Of a stretch of 64,000 nt of DNA, positions 41,714 to 50,796 are shown one piece after another. This DNA comes from Streptomyces aureoverticillatus. GTDB taxonomy: Bacteria > Actinomycetota > Actinomycetes > Streptomycetales > Streptomycetaceae. The notes beneath the pieces were generated by a model, which worked only from the letters and a program-made list of their open reading frames with translations, did no database searches and was not told where the DNA came from. Within the stretch, counting starts at the first letter, position 1. Each line of letters starts with the position of its first letter. A program made the position numbers and the translations under genes. The stretch covers positions 62,001 through 126,000 of the forward strand of contig NZ_BMSY01000002.1 of the NCBI RefSeq assembly GCF_014649395.1. Direction: 5' to 3'.

Positions 41714-43156
41714 ATGGGGATAGTCGCGGGGTTGGACAGTTCACCCGATTTCACACGCATCGTCGTCTGTGACGCCGACACGGGTGCCGTACTCAGGCAG
41801 GGCTATGCCCCGCATCCGCTGGAGACCGCGGAGGGCGGAGGGCGGCCGGCGGACGTCGATCCGCAGGCCTGGCTGCTCTCCCTCGGCGAGGCCGCGGGCG
41901 GCGGACTGCTCGAAGGCGTACAGGCGATCGGCGTGTGCGCGCAGCAGCACGCGCTGGTGCCGATGGACTCGCACGGCAACACGGTCCGGCCCGCCCTCGT
42001 CGGCAACAACCCGCGCACCCAGGTCGCCGCGGCCGATCTCGTCGACGGGCTCGGCGGCCGGCAGGCCTGGGCGCAGGCCGTGGGCTGTGTGCCGCAGGCC
42101 CCGCTGCCCGTGACGAAGCTGCGCTGGCTGGCCAAGCACGAGCCGGAGGCCGCGCTGCGCACCCAGATGCTGATGCAGGCCCACGACTGGCTGGTGTGGC
42201 AGTTGCTCGGGCGGCCCGCCCGGCGCACCACCGACCGGGGCGGGGCCTCGGGCACGGGGTACTGGTCGGCGGCGACCGGTTCGTACCGGCCTGACCTGGT
42301 GGAGCTGGCCCTCGGGCATCAGGCGATGCTGCCCGAGGTCATCGGGCCCGCGGACGCCGCCGGCACGACGCCCGAGGGGCTGCTGATCTCGGCGGGCACC
42401 GGCGAGACCATGGCCGCGGCCTTCGGGCTCGGGGTGAGCCCCGGCGACGCCGTCGTCTCGCTCGGCGCCTCCGGGTCCGTGATGGCGGTGCATCATGAGG
42501 CTCTTGTCGACGCGAGCGGGACCATCACGTCGCTGGCCGACGCCACCGGGATGCACCTTCCCGTCGTGCACACCCTCAACGCCGTGCGGGCGCTGCGCGG
42601 CACCGCCGAGATGCTCGGTCTGCCGGATCTGGAAGCGCTGTCCGACCTGGCCCTGAAGTCGACGCCCGGTGCGCACGGGCTCGTGCTGCTCCCCTATCTG
42701 GAAGGGGAGAAGACGCCGAGCCTCCCGCACGCCGCGGGCACGCTGACCGGGCTTCGGCGCGAGTCGATGAAGCCCGAGCATCTGGCGCGCGCCGCCTTCG
42801 AGGGCATGCTGTGCGGGCTCGGCGACGCGCTGGACGTGCTGCGCGGGCGGGGCGTCGAGGTGCGGCGGGTGTTCCTCCTCGGGCCCGCCGCCGAGCTGCC
42901 CGCGGTGCGGGCGATGGCGCCGATGCTGTTCGGTACGCAGGTCGTGGTGGTGCAGCCCGCGGACTACGCCGCGATCGGCGCCGCGCGGCAGGCCGCCTGG
43001 GCGCTGACCGGGCAGTTGCCGCACTGGCAGGGCGCGGTCTCGCAGGTCTTCGAGCCCGGCGAGGAGTTGGCGGTCGGGCAGGCGGTGCGGCAGCAGTACG
43101 TGACGGTGCGGGAGCAGGCCCACCCGGGGGCGTTCAACGGGACTCCGACTGTCTGA
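41714..43156 (+). CDS. FGGY-family carbohydrate kinase (xylulokinase-like)
   Basis: 480 residues from ATG 41714. The N-terminal phosphate loop is MGIVAGLDSSPDFTRIVVCD, where typical members have GIDxGT. The domain-1 marks IGVCAQQHALVPMD, TDRGGASGTGYWSA and the glycine-rich ISAGTGETMAAAFGLG and VSLGASGSVMAV are present, with FLLGPAAELPAVRAMAPMLF near the end. Relatives phosphorylate xylulose and other pentoses. No isomerase or sugar transporter is adjacent, so the substrate is open. Confidence 0.87.
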   Translation: MGIVAGLDSSPDFTRIVVCDADTGAVLRQGYAPHPLETAEGGGRPADVDPQAWLLSLGEAAGGGLLEGVQAIGVCAQQHALVPMDSHGNTVRPALVGNNPRTQVAAADLVDGLGGRQAWAQAVGCVPQAPLPVTKLRWLAKHEPEAALRTQMLMQAHDWLVWQLLGRPARRTTDRGGASGTGYWSAATGSYRPDLVELALGHQAMLPEVIGPADAAGTTPEGLLISAGTGETMAAAFGLGVSPGDAVVSLGASGSVMAVHHEALVDASGTITSLADATGMHLPVVHTLNAVRALRGTAEMLGLPDLEALSDLALKSTPGAHGLVLLPYLEGEKTPSLPHAAGTLTGLRRESMKPEHLARAAFEGMLCGLGDALDVLRGRGVEVRRVFLLGPAAELPAVRAMAPMLFGTQVVVVQPADYAAIGAARQAAWALTGQLPHWQGAVSQVFEPGEELAVGQAVRQQYVTVREQAHPGAFNGTPTV

Positions 43157-43159
43157 GCC

Positions 43160-43250
43160 GCCAGGTTCCGGGACCGTCTGAACCGGGTTCCGGGCCGGAC
43201 CTCGGGGTTCCGGGCCGGACATACCGCAGGGTTCCGGGCCGGACATACCG
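43160..43250. repeat. Tandem GGTTCCGGGCCGGAC repeat
   Basis: Four units built on GGTTCCGGGCCGGACATACC or a variant with CTCGGG follow the kinase stop. GGTTCCGGGCCGGAC is partly self-complementary (CCGGGCCGG). It may slow or end transcription before the ABC genes. A second doublet TTGACCCGG occurs at 43273 and 43287. Confidence 0.6.
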
Positions 43251-43398
43251 ACGTTCAGCGGGACCAGTTCTTGACCCGGGCTGTTTTTTGACCCGGTCAT
43301 GGTAAATCGGTTGCACAGGCATGGGTGCGGTGGCGGAGGATGGTGGGCGACCTCGCCCAGCCCTCCCCCGCCCGAACAGACTCTGCCGAGAGACGAGC

Positions 43399-45132
43399 GT
43401 GCTCATACGACTCCTGCGGACCCATCTGGATCCGTACAAGAAGCCCATCGCCCTGCTGGTGCTCCTGCAGTTCCTGCAGACCTGCGCCTCGCTCTATCTC
43501 CCCACTCTGAACGCCGACATCATCGACCACGGCGTGGTGAAGGGGGACACCGGCTACATCCTGTCGTTCGGCGCCCTCATGCTCGCCGTGACCGTGGTGC
43601 AGATGGGGTGCAACATCGGTGCCGTGCTCTACGGCGCCCGCACCGCCGCCGCCCTTGGCCGCGACGTGCGGGGCGCCGTCTTCGACCGGGTGCAGTCCTT
43701 CTCCGCGCGGGAGCTGGGCCGGTTCGGGGCGCCCACCCTGATCACCCGGACCACCAATGACGTCCAGCAGGTGCAGACGCTGGTCCTGATGGCGTTCACG
43801 CTGATGGTGTCGGCGCCGATCATGTGCGTCGGCGGCATCGTGATGGCGCTCGGCCAGGACGTGCCGCTGTCCGGTGTGCTGCTCGCCGTGGTGCCGGTGC
43901 TCGGCATCAGCGTCAGTCTGATCGTGCGGCGCCTTCGGCCGCTGTTCCGCACCATGCAGGAACGCCTGGACACGGTGAACCGTGTGCTGCGCGAGCAGAT
44001 CACCGGCAACCGCGTCATCCGCGCCTTCGTGCGTGACGGCTACGAGAAGGAGCGCTTCCGGCAGGCCAACTCGGACCTGACCGACGTGTCGCTCGGCACC
44101 GGCCGGCTGCTCGCGCTGATGTTCCCGATCGTCATGACGGTGGTGAACCTGTCGTCGATCGCCGTCGTCTGGTTCGGCGCGCACCGCATCGACGGCGGCC
44201 ATATGCAGATCGGCGCGCTCACCGCGTTCCTCGCCTATCTGATGCAGATCGTCATGTCCGTGATGATGGCCACGTTCATGTTCATGATGATCCCGCGGGC
44301 CGAGGTGTGCGCCGAGCGCATCCAGGAGGTCCTGGACACCGACACGAGCGTCGTGCCGCCCGCCGAGCCGGTGCGGAAGCTGCGCGGCCACGGCCACCTG
44401 GAGCTGCGCGGCGCCGGCTTCCGCTACCCGGGCGCCGAGGAGCCGGTGCTCAAGGCCGTCGACCTGGTCGCGCGCCCCGGCGAGACGACCGCCGTGATCG
44501 GGTCGACGGGCAGCGGCAAGTCGACGCTGCTCAGCCTCGTACCGCGGCTGATGGACGCCACCGAGGGCGAGGTCCTGGTCGGCGGCGTCGACGTGCACGC
44601 CCTGGACCCCGCGCTGCTCGCCCGCACCGTCGGTCTCGTACCGCAGAAGCCGTATCTGTTCGCCGGGACCGTGGCGAGCAACCTGCGGTACGGCAATCCG
44701 GACGCCACCGACGACGAGCTGTGGCACGCGCTCGAAGTGGCGCAGGCCAAGGACTTCGTGGAGGGGCTCGCGGAAGGGCTGGACGCGCCCGTCGCGCAGG
44801 GCGGCTCCAATGTGTCCGGCGGGCAGCGCCAGCGCCTGTCCATCGCGCGGACGCTGGTGCAGCGGCCGGAGATCTACCTCTTCGACGACTCCTTCTCCGC
44901 GCTCGACTACGCCACCGACGCGGCGCTGCGGGCCGCGCTCGCGCACGAGACCCGGGAGGCGACCGTCGTGATCGTCGCCCAGCGGGTGTCGACCATCCGG
45001 GACGCCGACCGCATCGTGGTCCTCGACGAGGGCCGGGTCGTCGGCACCGGCAGCCACCGCGAGCTCATGGACGACAACGAGACGTATCGGGAGATCGTCC
45101 TCTCCCAGCTGACGGAAGCGGAGGCCGCGTAA
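43399..45132 (+). CDS. ABC exporter half-transporter (first subunit)
   Basis: 577 residues from GTG 43399 (VLIRLLRTHLDPYKKPIALL); further upstream reading is repeat DNA. Six membrane helices span about 1-300, then the ATPase: Walker A GSTGSGKSTLLSLV, signature NVSGGQRQRLSIARTL, Walker B IYLFDDSFSALDYAT, H-loop VAQRVSTI. The residue after Walker B is Asp, not Glu (DDSFS), so this subunit has the degenerate catalytic site of heterodimeric exporters such as BmrC or TM287. Its stop overlaps the partner start (TAATG). Confidence 0.92.
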   Translation: MLIRLLRTHLDPYKKPIALLVLLQFLQTCASLYLPTLNADIIDHGVVKGDTGYILSFGALMLAVTVVQMGCNIGAVLYGARTAAALGRDVRGAVFDRVQSFSARELGRFGAPTLITRTTNDVQQVQTLVLMAFTLMVSAPIMCVGGIVMALGQDVPLSGVLLAVVPVLGISVSLIVRRLRPLFRTMQERLDTVNRVLREQITGNRVIRAFVRDGYEKERFRQANSDLTDVSLGTGRLLALMFPIVMTVVNLSSIAVVWFGAHRIDGGHMQIGALTAFLAYLMQIVMSVMMATFMFMMIPRAEVCAERIQEVLDTDTSVVPPAEPVRKLRGHGHLELRGAGFRYPGAEEPVLKAVDLVARPGETTAVIGSTGSGKSTLLSLVPRLMDATEGEVLVGGVDVHALDPALLARTVGLVPQKPYLFAGTVASNLRYGNPDATDDELWHALEVAQAKDFVEGLAEGLDAPVAQGGSNVSGGQRQRLSIARTLVQRPEIYLFDDSFSALDYATDAALRAALAHETREATVVIVAQRVSTIRDADRIVVLDEGRVVGTGSHRELMDDNETYREIVLSQLTEAEAA

Positions 45133-47057
45133 TGCCCCCTGGTGGCTTCGGTGGACCGATGATGGGGCCGGACTCCCGGTCCCTGGACTTCAAGAACTCC
45201 GGGAAGCGGCTGCTCGCGCAGTTCCGGCCGGAGCGGACCACGATGTACGGGATGCTCGCGGCCGTCGTCCTGAGCGTCGCGCTCTCCGTGGTCGGCCCGA
45301 AGATCCTCGGGCGGGCGACCGACCTGATCTTCGCGGGCATCGTCGGGCGCACCATGCCCGACGGCGAGTCCAAGGGCGAGGCCCTGGACCGGCTGCGCGC
45401 GAGCGGCGACGGCGGCATGGCCGACATGCTCTCCGGGCTCGACTTCACACCGGGCGAGGGCATCGACTTCGGCGCGGTCGGCTCCGTACTGCTGCTCGCG
45501 ACGGGCGCGTTCGTGCTGGCGGGCCTGATGATGCTGGTGGCCACGCGGCTCTCCAACCGGGCCATCAACCGGACCGTGTTCCGGCTGCGCGGCGACGTGC
45601 AGGCGAAGCTGTCGCGGCTGCCGTTGTCGTACTTCGACAAGCGGCAGCGCGGTGAGGTGCTCAGCCGGGCCACGAACGACATCGACAACATCAACCAGAC
45701 GCTGACGCAGACGATGGGCCAGCTCATCAACTCGGCTCTGACCATCGTCGGCGTGCTCGCGATGATGTTCTGGATCTCGTGGCTGCTGGCGCTGGTGGCG
45801 CTGGTGACCGTGCCGCTGTCGTTCGTCGTGGCGACGAAGGTCGGCAAGCGTTCGCAGCCGCAGTTCGTGCAGCAGTGGAAGTCCACGGGCGCGCTGAACG
45901 CGCACGTCGAGGAGATGTACACCGGGCACACCCTGGTGAAGGTGTTCGGCCGTCAGGAGGAGTCCGCGAAGGCCTTCGCGGAGCACAACGACGCGCTGTA
46001 CGAGGCGTCGTTCAAGGCGCAGTTCAACAGCGGCGTCATGCAGCCGCTGATGTTCTTCATGTCGAACCTGAACTATGTCCTCGTCGCCGTCGTCGGCGGT
46101 CTGCGGGTGGCCTCCGGGTCCCTTTCGATCGGTGACGTGCAGGCATTCATCCAGTACTCGCGGCAGTTCTCGATGCCGCTGACGCAGGTCGCCTCGATGG
46201 CGAACCTGGTGCAGTCCGGTGTCGCCTCCGCCGAGCGGATCTTCGAACTCCTCGACGCGGAGGAGCAGGAGGCCGACCCGGTGCCGGGCGAGCGGCCGGT
46301 CGATCCGCGCGGGCTCGTGGGAATGGAGCACGTCTCCTTCCGGTACGAGAAGGACAAGCCGCTGATCGAGGACCTGTCGCTGCGGGTGGAGCCCGGGCAC
46401 ACGGTCGCCATCGTCGGGCCGACGGGCGCGGGCAAGACGACGCTCGTGAATCTGCTCATGCGGTTCTACGAGGTCACCGGCGGGCGCATCACCCTCGACG
46501 GGGTCGACGTGGCGAAGATGTCGCGCGACGAACTGCGCGGCGGCATCGGCATGGTGCTCCAGGACACCTGGCTGTTCGGCGGCACGATCGCGGAGAACAT
46601 CGCCTACGGGGCGGCGAAGGACGTCACCCGGGAGGAGGTCGAGGAGGCCGCGCGGGCCGCGCACGCCGATCGGTTCATCCGGACGCTGCCGGAGGGGTAC
46701 GACACCGTCATCGACGACGAGGGGACCGGCGTGAGCGCCGGTGAGAAGCAGCTCATCACCATTGCCCGGGCCTTCCTGTCCGACCCCGTGATCCTTGTTC
46801 TCGACGAGGCGACCAGCTCGGTCGACACCCGCACCGAGGTGCTCATCCAGAAGGCGATGGCTCGGCTCGCCCATGGGCGTACCTCGTTCGTCATCGCTCA
46901 TCGTCTTTCTACGATTCGCGACGCGGACACCATCCTGGTGATGGAGGACGGGGCCATTGTGGAGCAGGGTACGCATGACGCGCTGCTGGCGGCCGACGGT
47001 GCTTATGCGCGGTTGTACGCCGCCCAGTTCGCGCAGGCTGTGGCCGAGGTGGACTGA
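45132..47057 (+). CDS. ABC exporter half-transporter (second, catalytic subunit)
   Basis: 641 residues from ATG 45132. An N-terminal Gly/Pro/Met segment is followed by six helices with a 70-residue extracytosolic insert after helix 1 (TMPDGESKGEALDRLRASGD). In the ATPase, Walker A is GPTGAGKTTLVNLL, the signature GVSAGEKQLITIARA, and Walker B VILVLDEATSSVDTR with the catalytic Glu intact, complementing the degenerate partner. The signature SAGEK replaces SGGQR, a known variant in heterodimers. Probably a multidrug or lipid exporter. Confidence 0.93.
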   Translation: MPPGGFGGPMMGPDSRSLDFKNSGKRLLAQFRPERTTMYGMLAAVVLSVALSVVGPKILGRATDLIFAGIVGRTMPDGESKGEALDRLRASGDGGMADMLSGLDFTPGEGIDFGAVGSVLLLATGAFVLAGLMMLVATRLSNRAINRTVFRLRGDVQAKLSRLPLSYFDKRQRGEVLSRATNDIDNINQTLTQTMGQLINSALTIVGVLAMMFWISWLLALVALVTVPLSFVVATKVGKRSQPQFVQQWKSTGALNAHVEEMYTGHTLVKVFGRQEESAKAFAEHNDALYEASFKAQFNSGVMQPLMFFMSNLNYVLVAVVGGLRVASGSLSIGDVQAFIQYSRQFSMPLTQVASMANLVQSGVASAERIFELLDAEEQEADPVPGERPVDPRGLVGMEHVSFRYEKDKPLIEDLSLRVEPGHTVAIVGPTGAGKTTLVNLLMRFYEVTGGRITLDGVDVAKMSRDELRGGIGMVLQDTWLFGGTIAENIAYGAAKDVTREEVEEAARAAHADRFIRTLPEGYDTVIDDEGTGVSAGEKQLITIARAFLSDPVILVLDEATSSVDTRTEVLIQKAMARLAHGRTSFVIAHRLSTIRDADTILVMEDGAIVEQGTHDALLAADGAYARLYAAQFAQAVAEVD

Positions 47058-47140
47058 ATTGTTGCCCGGCGGCGGGGGTGCCGTTTCTTTGGGTCGGGAG
47101 CCGCCCTGCGGCACGATTGCCCGCGACTACGGGCGGTAGG

Positions 47141-48517
47141 TCAGTCCAAGTAGCCCCTGAGCTGGTCCGCGAAAGCGTGGTCCCTGAGCTTGTTCAGGGT
47201 CTTCGACTCGATCTGGCGGATGCGTTCTCGGGTCACGCCGAAGATTCTGCCGATCTCCTCCAGGGTGCGGGGGCGGCCGTCCGCGAGGCCGTAGCGGAGT
47301 TGGACAACCTTGCGTTCGCGTTCGCCGAGGGTGGAGAGCACCGCCTCCAGGTGCTCACGGAGCAGCAGGAACGCGGCCGACTCCACGGGGCTCGTGGCGT
47401 CGCCGTCCTCGATGAGGTCGCCGAGCGCGACGTCGTCCTCCTCGCCCACGGGCGCGTGCAGCGACACCGGTTCCTGTGCCAGGCGCAGGACCTCGCTGAC
47501 GCGCTCGTGCGGCAGGTCCAGGTGGGCGGCGACCTCTTCGGGGGTCGGCTCGTAGCCGCGCTCCTGGAGCATGCGGCGCTGGACGCGTACGACGCGGTTG
47601 ATGAGCTCGACGACGTGCACGGGGACGCGGATGGTGCGGGCCTGGTCCGCGAGCGCGCGGGACATGGCCTGGCGGATCCACCAGGTCGCGTACGTGGAGA
47701 ACTTGTAGCCCCGGGCGTAGTCGAACTTCTCGACCGCCCTGATCAGGCCCAGGTTTCCTTCCTGGACAAGGTCGAGCATGGTCAGGCCGCGGCCCACATA
47801 GCGCTTGGCGACGGAGACGACCAGGCGCAGGTTGGCCTCGATGAGGCGGCGCTTGGCCATCCGGCCCATGACCACCAACTTGTCGAGATCCAGGGCGAGT
47901 TGGGAGTCCAGGCCGGGGGTGCCCGCCAGCCCGGCGAGCTTCTCCTCGGCGAAGAGACCGGCCTCGACGCTGCGCGCCAGCTCGACCTCCTCGGCCGCGG
48001 TGAGCAGAGGTATCCGGCCGATCTCGCGCAGGTACTGGCGGAACAGGTCGGACGAGGGGCCGCCGGTGTCGGCGCGGGCGCGCGGGCTGGGCAGCTCGAT
48101 GACCTCGGCGGTCTCGGTGGGTTCGGCTGCCTCGGTGGGCTCGGCGGGCCCGACCGGCTCGATGGGCTCGATCGGCTCGACGGCCACCGCGGCCAGGCGC
48201 TCGTCCGGGGCCGGCTCCGGCGCCAGCTCCGGGTGGAGCGGCGCGGGGCCCTGCGGCGGCACCGTCGCGATGACGTCGGCGTCGGCGTCGGCCGTCACGT
48301 CCACGGGGGCGGGCGCGGCGGTGTCTGTCTGGGTGAGGGTCTGGGTCTGCACGGGGGCGACCTCCAGGGTGATCGCTGCAGCGGGGGACGGCAGCGGTAC
48401 AGCGGGACCGGCGTCGACGGCCTCGCCGCTGTCCGTCCCGAACACGATGTGTGGAACCGCGGGGATGTCGGACCCGCTGTCTTCTGCGGGCCGGCCGCGC
48501 TCCGAGGACTCAGGCAC
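47141..48517 (-). CDS. hrdA: Principal-type sigma-70 factor, HrdA-like
   Basis: About 458 residues from GTG 48517; a GTG at 48553 adds twelve residues but has no ribosome site. Residues 1-150 are Pro/Ala/Glu low complexity with [20 protein letters not shown]. Regions 1.2 ([20 protein letters not shown]), 2 ([20 protein letters not shown], then [20 protein letters not shown]), 3 and 4.2 ([20 protein letters not shown]) are complete. It directs RNA polymerase to -10/-35 promoters. The short non-basic N-terminus and place beside dnaG fit HrdA rather than the essential HrdB; this paralogue choice is from memory of Streptomyces gene order. Confidence 0.8.
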   Translation of the reverse strand: MPESSERGRPAEDSGSDIPAVPHIVFGTDSGEAVDAGPAVPLPSPAAAITLEVAPVQTQTLTQTDTAAPAPVDVTADADADVIATVPPQGPAPLHPELAPEPAPDERLAAVAVEPIEPIEPVGPAEPTEAAEPTETAEVIELPSPRARADTGGPSSDLFRQYLREIGRIPLLTAAEEVELARSVEAGLFAEEKLAGLAGTPGLDSQLALDLDKLVVMGRMAKRRLIEANLRLVVSVAKRYVGRGLTMLDLVQEGNLGLIRAVEKFDYARGYKFSTYATWWIRQAMSRALADQARTIRVPVHVVELINRVVRVQRRMLQERGYEPTPEEVAAHLDLPHERVSEVLRLAQEPVSLHAPVGEEDDVALGDLIEDGDATSPVESAAFLLLREHLEAVLSTLGERERKVVQLRYGLADGRPRTLEEIGRIFGVTRERIRQIESKTLNKLRDHAFADQLRGYLD

Positions 48518-48596
48518 CGCACCCCAGTGTGGAGTACGACACACGGCCGCCACGAGGGGCGTGCGAGCACTTTTTGAGTCCGGTCCGTGACCGGCC

Positions 48597-48615
48597 GGTT
48601 ACCCCACGGGTAACC
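48597..48615. promoter_or_regulatory. Palindrome upstream of the sigma gene
   Basis: GGTTACCC-CAC-GGGTAACC has perfect 8-bp arms, about 80 bp upstream of the sigma-factor start. Position suits an operator, but no known binding protein is assigned. Confidence 0.4.
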
Positions 48616-48650
48616 CGCGTGGGCCGCCGTACGCCTGGGTGGCCGCGTCT

Positions 48651-48742
48651 ATGGGGGCTGCGCCCCCTCTCCCCCGCCTTTCGGCCCTTCGGGCCTCGTC
48701 CTCAAGCGCCGGACGGGCTGAATCGGCGCCGGACGGGCTGGA
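48651..48742. repeat. Dispersed repeat GCCCTTCGGGC...CGCCGGACGGGCT, copy after dnaG
   Basis: ATGGGGGCTGCGCCCCC hairpin, then CGGCCCTTCGGGCCTCG hairpin, then CTCAAGCGCCGGACGGGCTG and a second GCGCCGGACGGGCTG. It lies just beyond the dnaG stop. Other copies: 50702-50775, 56930-56970 and, in part, 5080-5125. The position at 3' ends suggests a terminator or mRNA-end role. Confidence 0.75.
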
Positions 48743-48745
48743 GCG

Positions 48746-50644
48746 TTACAGCGCGGCTGCTCCTCGTTCGCGCAGTGCGCGGCCGTACTGCTGGAGGACC
48801 CACAACTCGTTCTGTACGGCTGCCAGTTGCTGCGGGTCGCCGTGGCTGCCCGCGAGGCGGGTGAAGGTGCCCTGGACGTCGCGTACGCGGCGGTCCACGG
48901 CTCGCAGGCGGACCGTGACGAGTTGCTCGCCCGCGTACATCTCGTCGACCGTGCGTCGCATGATCGCCTCCACGGCCAGCTCCGTGACCATGGCGCGGAC
49001 CGCGTCGTCGGGGGCGGCGTCCCGGACCCGGACCAGGTACTCCTGCGGGTCCTGGATGCCGAACTCGGCGCCGCCCGCGTCGAGGATCGCCTGGCGCACG
49101 GCGGCGTACGGGGCGGCGGTGAACTCGTCCACGCCGTACGCGTCGAAGGCCGGGGAGACCAGGTGCGGGTGCTGCAGGGCCAGCTTCAGGAGCTCGCGTT
49201 CGGTGGCGTACACGGGATTGCGCAGGTTCAGGGCGGGGCCCGCGTGGCCCGGGCGGGCGGCCGCGGCGGGGGCCTGCGGGGCGCGCTGCGGCGCCGGTCC
49301 CTTGCCGCCGCGCTCACGCGCCCAGCGGGCCAGCTGCCCCACGCGCTTGACGACGAACTGCGTGTCGAGGATGCCGAGCATGCCCGCGAGCTGCACGGCG
49401 ACCTCGTGCTGCGCGCCGGAGTTCTTGATGCGGGCCACGACCGGCGCCGCCTCGTCCAGGGCCGCCGCGCGGCCCCCGGGGGTCTCCAGGTCGTACCGCG
49501 CGACGATCTGGCGCAGCGCGAACTCGAACAGCGGGGTGCGCGGCTCGACCAGGTCGGCGACCGCCTCGTCGCCCTTGGCGAGGCGCAGCTCGCAGGGGTC
49601 CATGCCGTCGGGCGCGATGGCGATGTACGTCTCGGCGGCGAACTTCTGGTCGTCCTCGAAGGCGCGCAGGGCCGCCTTCTGGCCGGCCGCGTCGCCGTCG
49701 AAGGTGAAGATCACGCGGGCGGAGCCGTTGTCCATGAGCAGCCGCCGCAGGATCTTGATGTGCTCGCCGCCGAAGGCCGTGCCGCAGGTCGCGATGGCCG
49801 TGGTGATGCCCGCGAGGTGGCAGGCCATCACGTCGGTGTAGCCCTCGACGACGACGGCCCTGCTGGCCTTCGCGATGTCCTTCTTGGCGAGGTCGATGCC
49901 GTACAGGACCTGGGACTTCTTGTAGACCGGGGTCTCGGGCGTGTTCAGGTACTTCGGGCCGTTGTCGTCGTCGCGCAGCTTGCGGGCGCCGAAGCCGACG
50001 ACCTCGCCGCCGATGTCGCGGATCGGCCACATCAGGCGGCCGCGGAAGCGGTCGATGGGGCCGCGGCGGCCGTCCTGGGAGAGACCGGAGAGGATCAGCT
50101 CCTTGTCCGTGAAGCCCTTGCCGCGCAGGTAGCGGGTCAGGTGGTCCCAGCCCGCCGGGCTGTAGCCCACGCCGAAGTGCGCGGCCGCGGCCTGGTCGAA
50201 GCCACGCTCGGCGAGGAATTTGCGGCCGATCTCGGCCTCCGCGCTCTCCAGCTGGGCGATGTAGAACTCGGTGGCCGCCTTGTGCGCCTCGATCAGGCGG
50301 ATGCGTTCGCCGCGTTGGTGGGACGGGTTGTACCCGCCCTCCTCGTATCGCAGCGTGATGCCCGCCTTGGCGGCGAGGCGCTCCACCGCCTCGGAGAAGG
50401 TCAGGTGGTCGACCTTCATCACGAACGTGAGGGTGTCGCCGCCCTCCTGGCAGCCGAAGCAGTGGAAGAGCCCCTTGCTGGGGCTGACCTGGAACGACGG
50501 GGACTTCTCGTCGTGGAAGGGGCACAGGCCCTTGAGGTTGCCGCCGCCCGCGTTGCGCAGCTGGAGGTACTCGGAGACGACGGCGTCGATCGGGACCGCG
50601 TCCCGAACCGCCTTCACGTCTTCGTCATTGATCCGTCCTGCCAC
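48746..50644 (-). CDS. dnaG: DNA primase
   Basis: 632 residues from GTG 50644, normal length. The N-terminal zinc finger is CPFHDEKSPSF ... HCFGCQEGGD (CHCC). The core contains GVGYSPAGWDHLTRYL and the Toprim acidic motifs VVEGYTDVMA and FTFDGDAAGQKAA. After an Ala/Pro linker (about residue 450) the C-terminal helicase-binding domain runs to the end. It makes RNA primers at the replication fork. It is followed by a dispersed repeat and the sigma-factor gene on the same strand, a variation on the dnaG-sigma arrangement common in bacteria. Confidence 0.97.
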   Translation of the reverse strand: MAGRINDEDVKAVRDAVPIDAVVSEYLQLRNAGGGNLKGLCPFHDEKSPSFQVSPSKGLFHCFGCQEGGDTLTFVMKVDHLTFSEAVERLAAKAGITLRYEEGGYNPSHQRGERIRLIEAHKAATEFYIAQLESAEAEIGRKFLAERGFDQAAAAHFGVGYSPAGWDHLTRYLRGKGFTDKELILSGLSQDGRRGPIDRFRGRLMWPIRDIGGEVVGFGARKLRDDDNGPKYLNTPETPVYKKSQVLYGIDLAKKDIAKASRAVVVEGYTDVMACHLAGITTAIATCGTAFGGEHIKILRRLLMDNGSARVIFTFDGDAAGQKAALRAFEDDQKFAAETYIAIAPDGMDPCELRLAKGDEAVADLVEPRTPLFEFALRQIVARYDLETPGGRAAALDEAAPVVARIKNSGAQHEVAVQLAGMLGILDTQFVVKRVGQLARWARERGGKGPAPQRAPQAPAAAARPGHAGPALNLRNPVYATERELLKLALQHPHLVSPAFDAYGVDEFTAAPYAAVRQAILDAGGAEFGIQDPQEYLVRVRDAAPDDAVRAMVTELAVEAIMRRTVDEMYAGEQLVTVRLRAVDRRVRDVQGTFTRLAGSHGDPQQLAAVQNELWVLQQYGRALRERGAAAL

Positions 50645-50701
50645 GCAGAAATACTACGGCTGGCGGGGGCGCCTTATGTACCGTCCAGTGTGTGGGGCTG
50701 T

Positions 50702-50775
50702 TTCATGGGGCTTCGCCCCTCTCCCCCCTTTCGGCCCTTCGGGCCTCGTCCTCAAACGCCGGACGGGCTTTTCCC
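50702..50775. repeat. Dispersed repeat, copy after the FAD reductase gene
   Basis: CATGGGGCTTCGCCCC, GGCCCTTCGGGCC and CTCAAACGCCGGACGGGCTT in the same order as the copy at 48651. It sits between the reductase stop (50797) and the dnaG start region. Confidence 0.75.
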
Positions 50776-50796
50776 TCGCCCGCCCGGCGCCGGGGG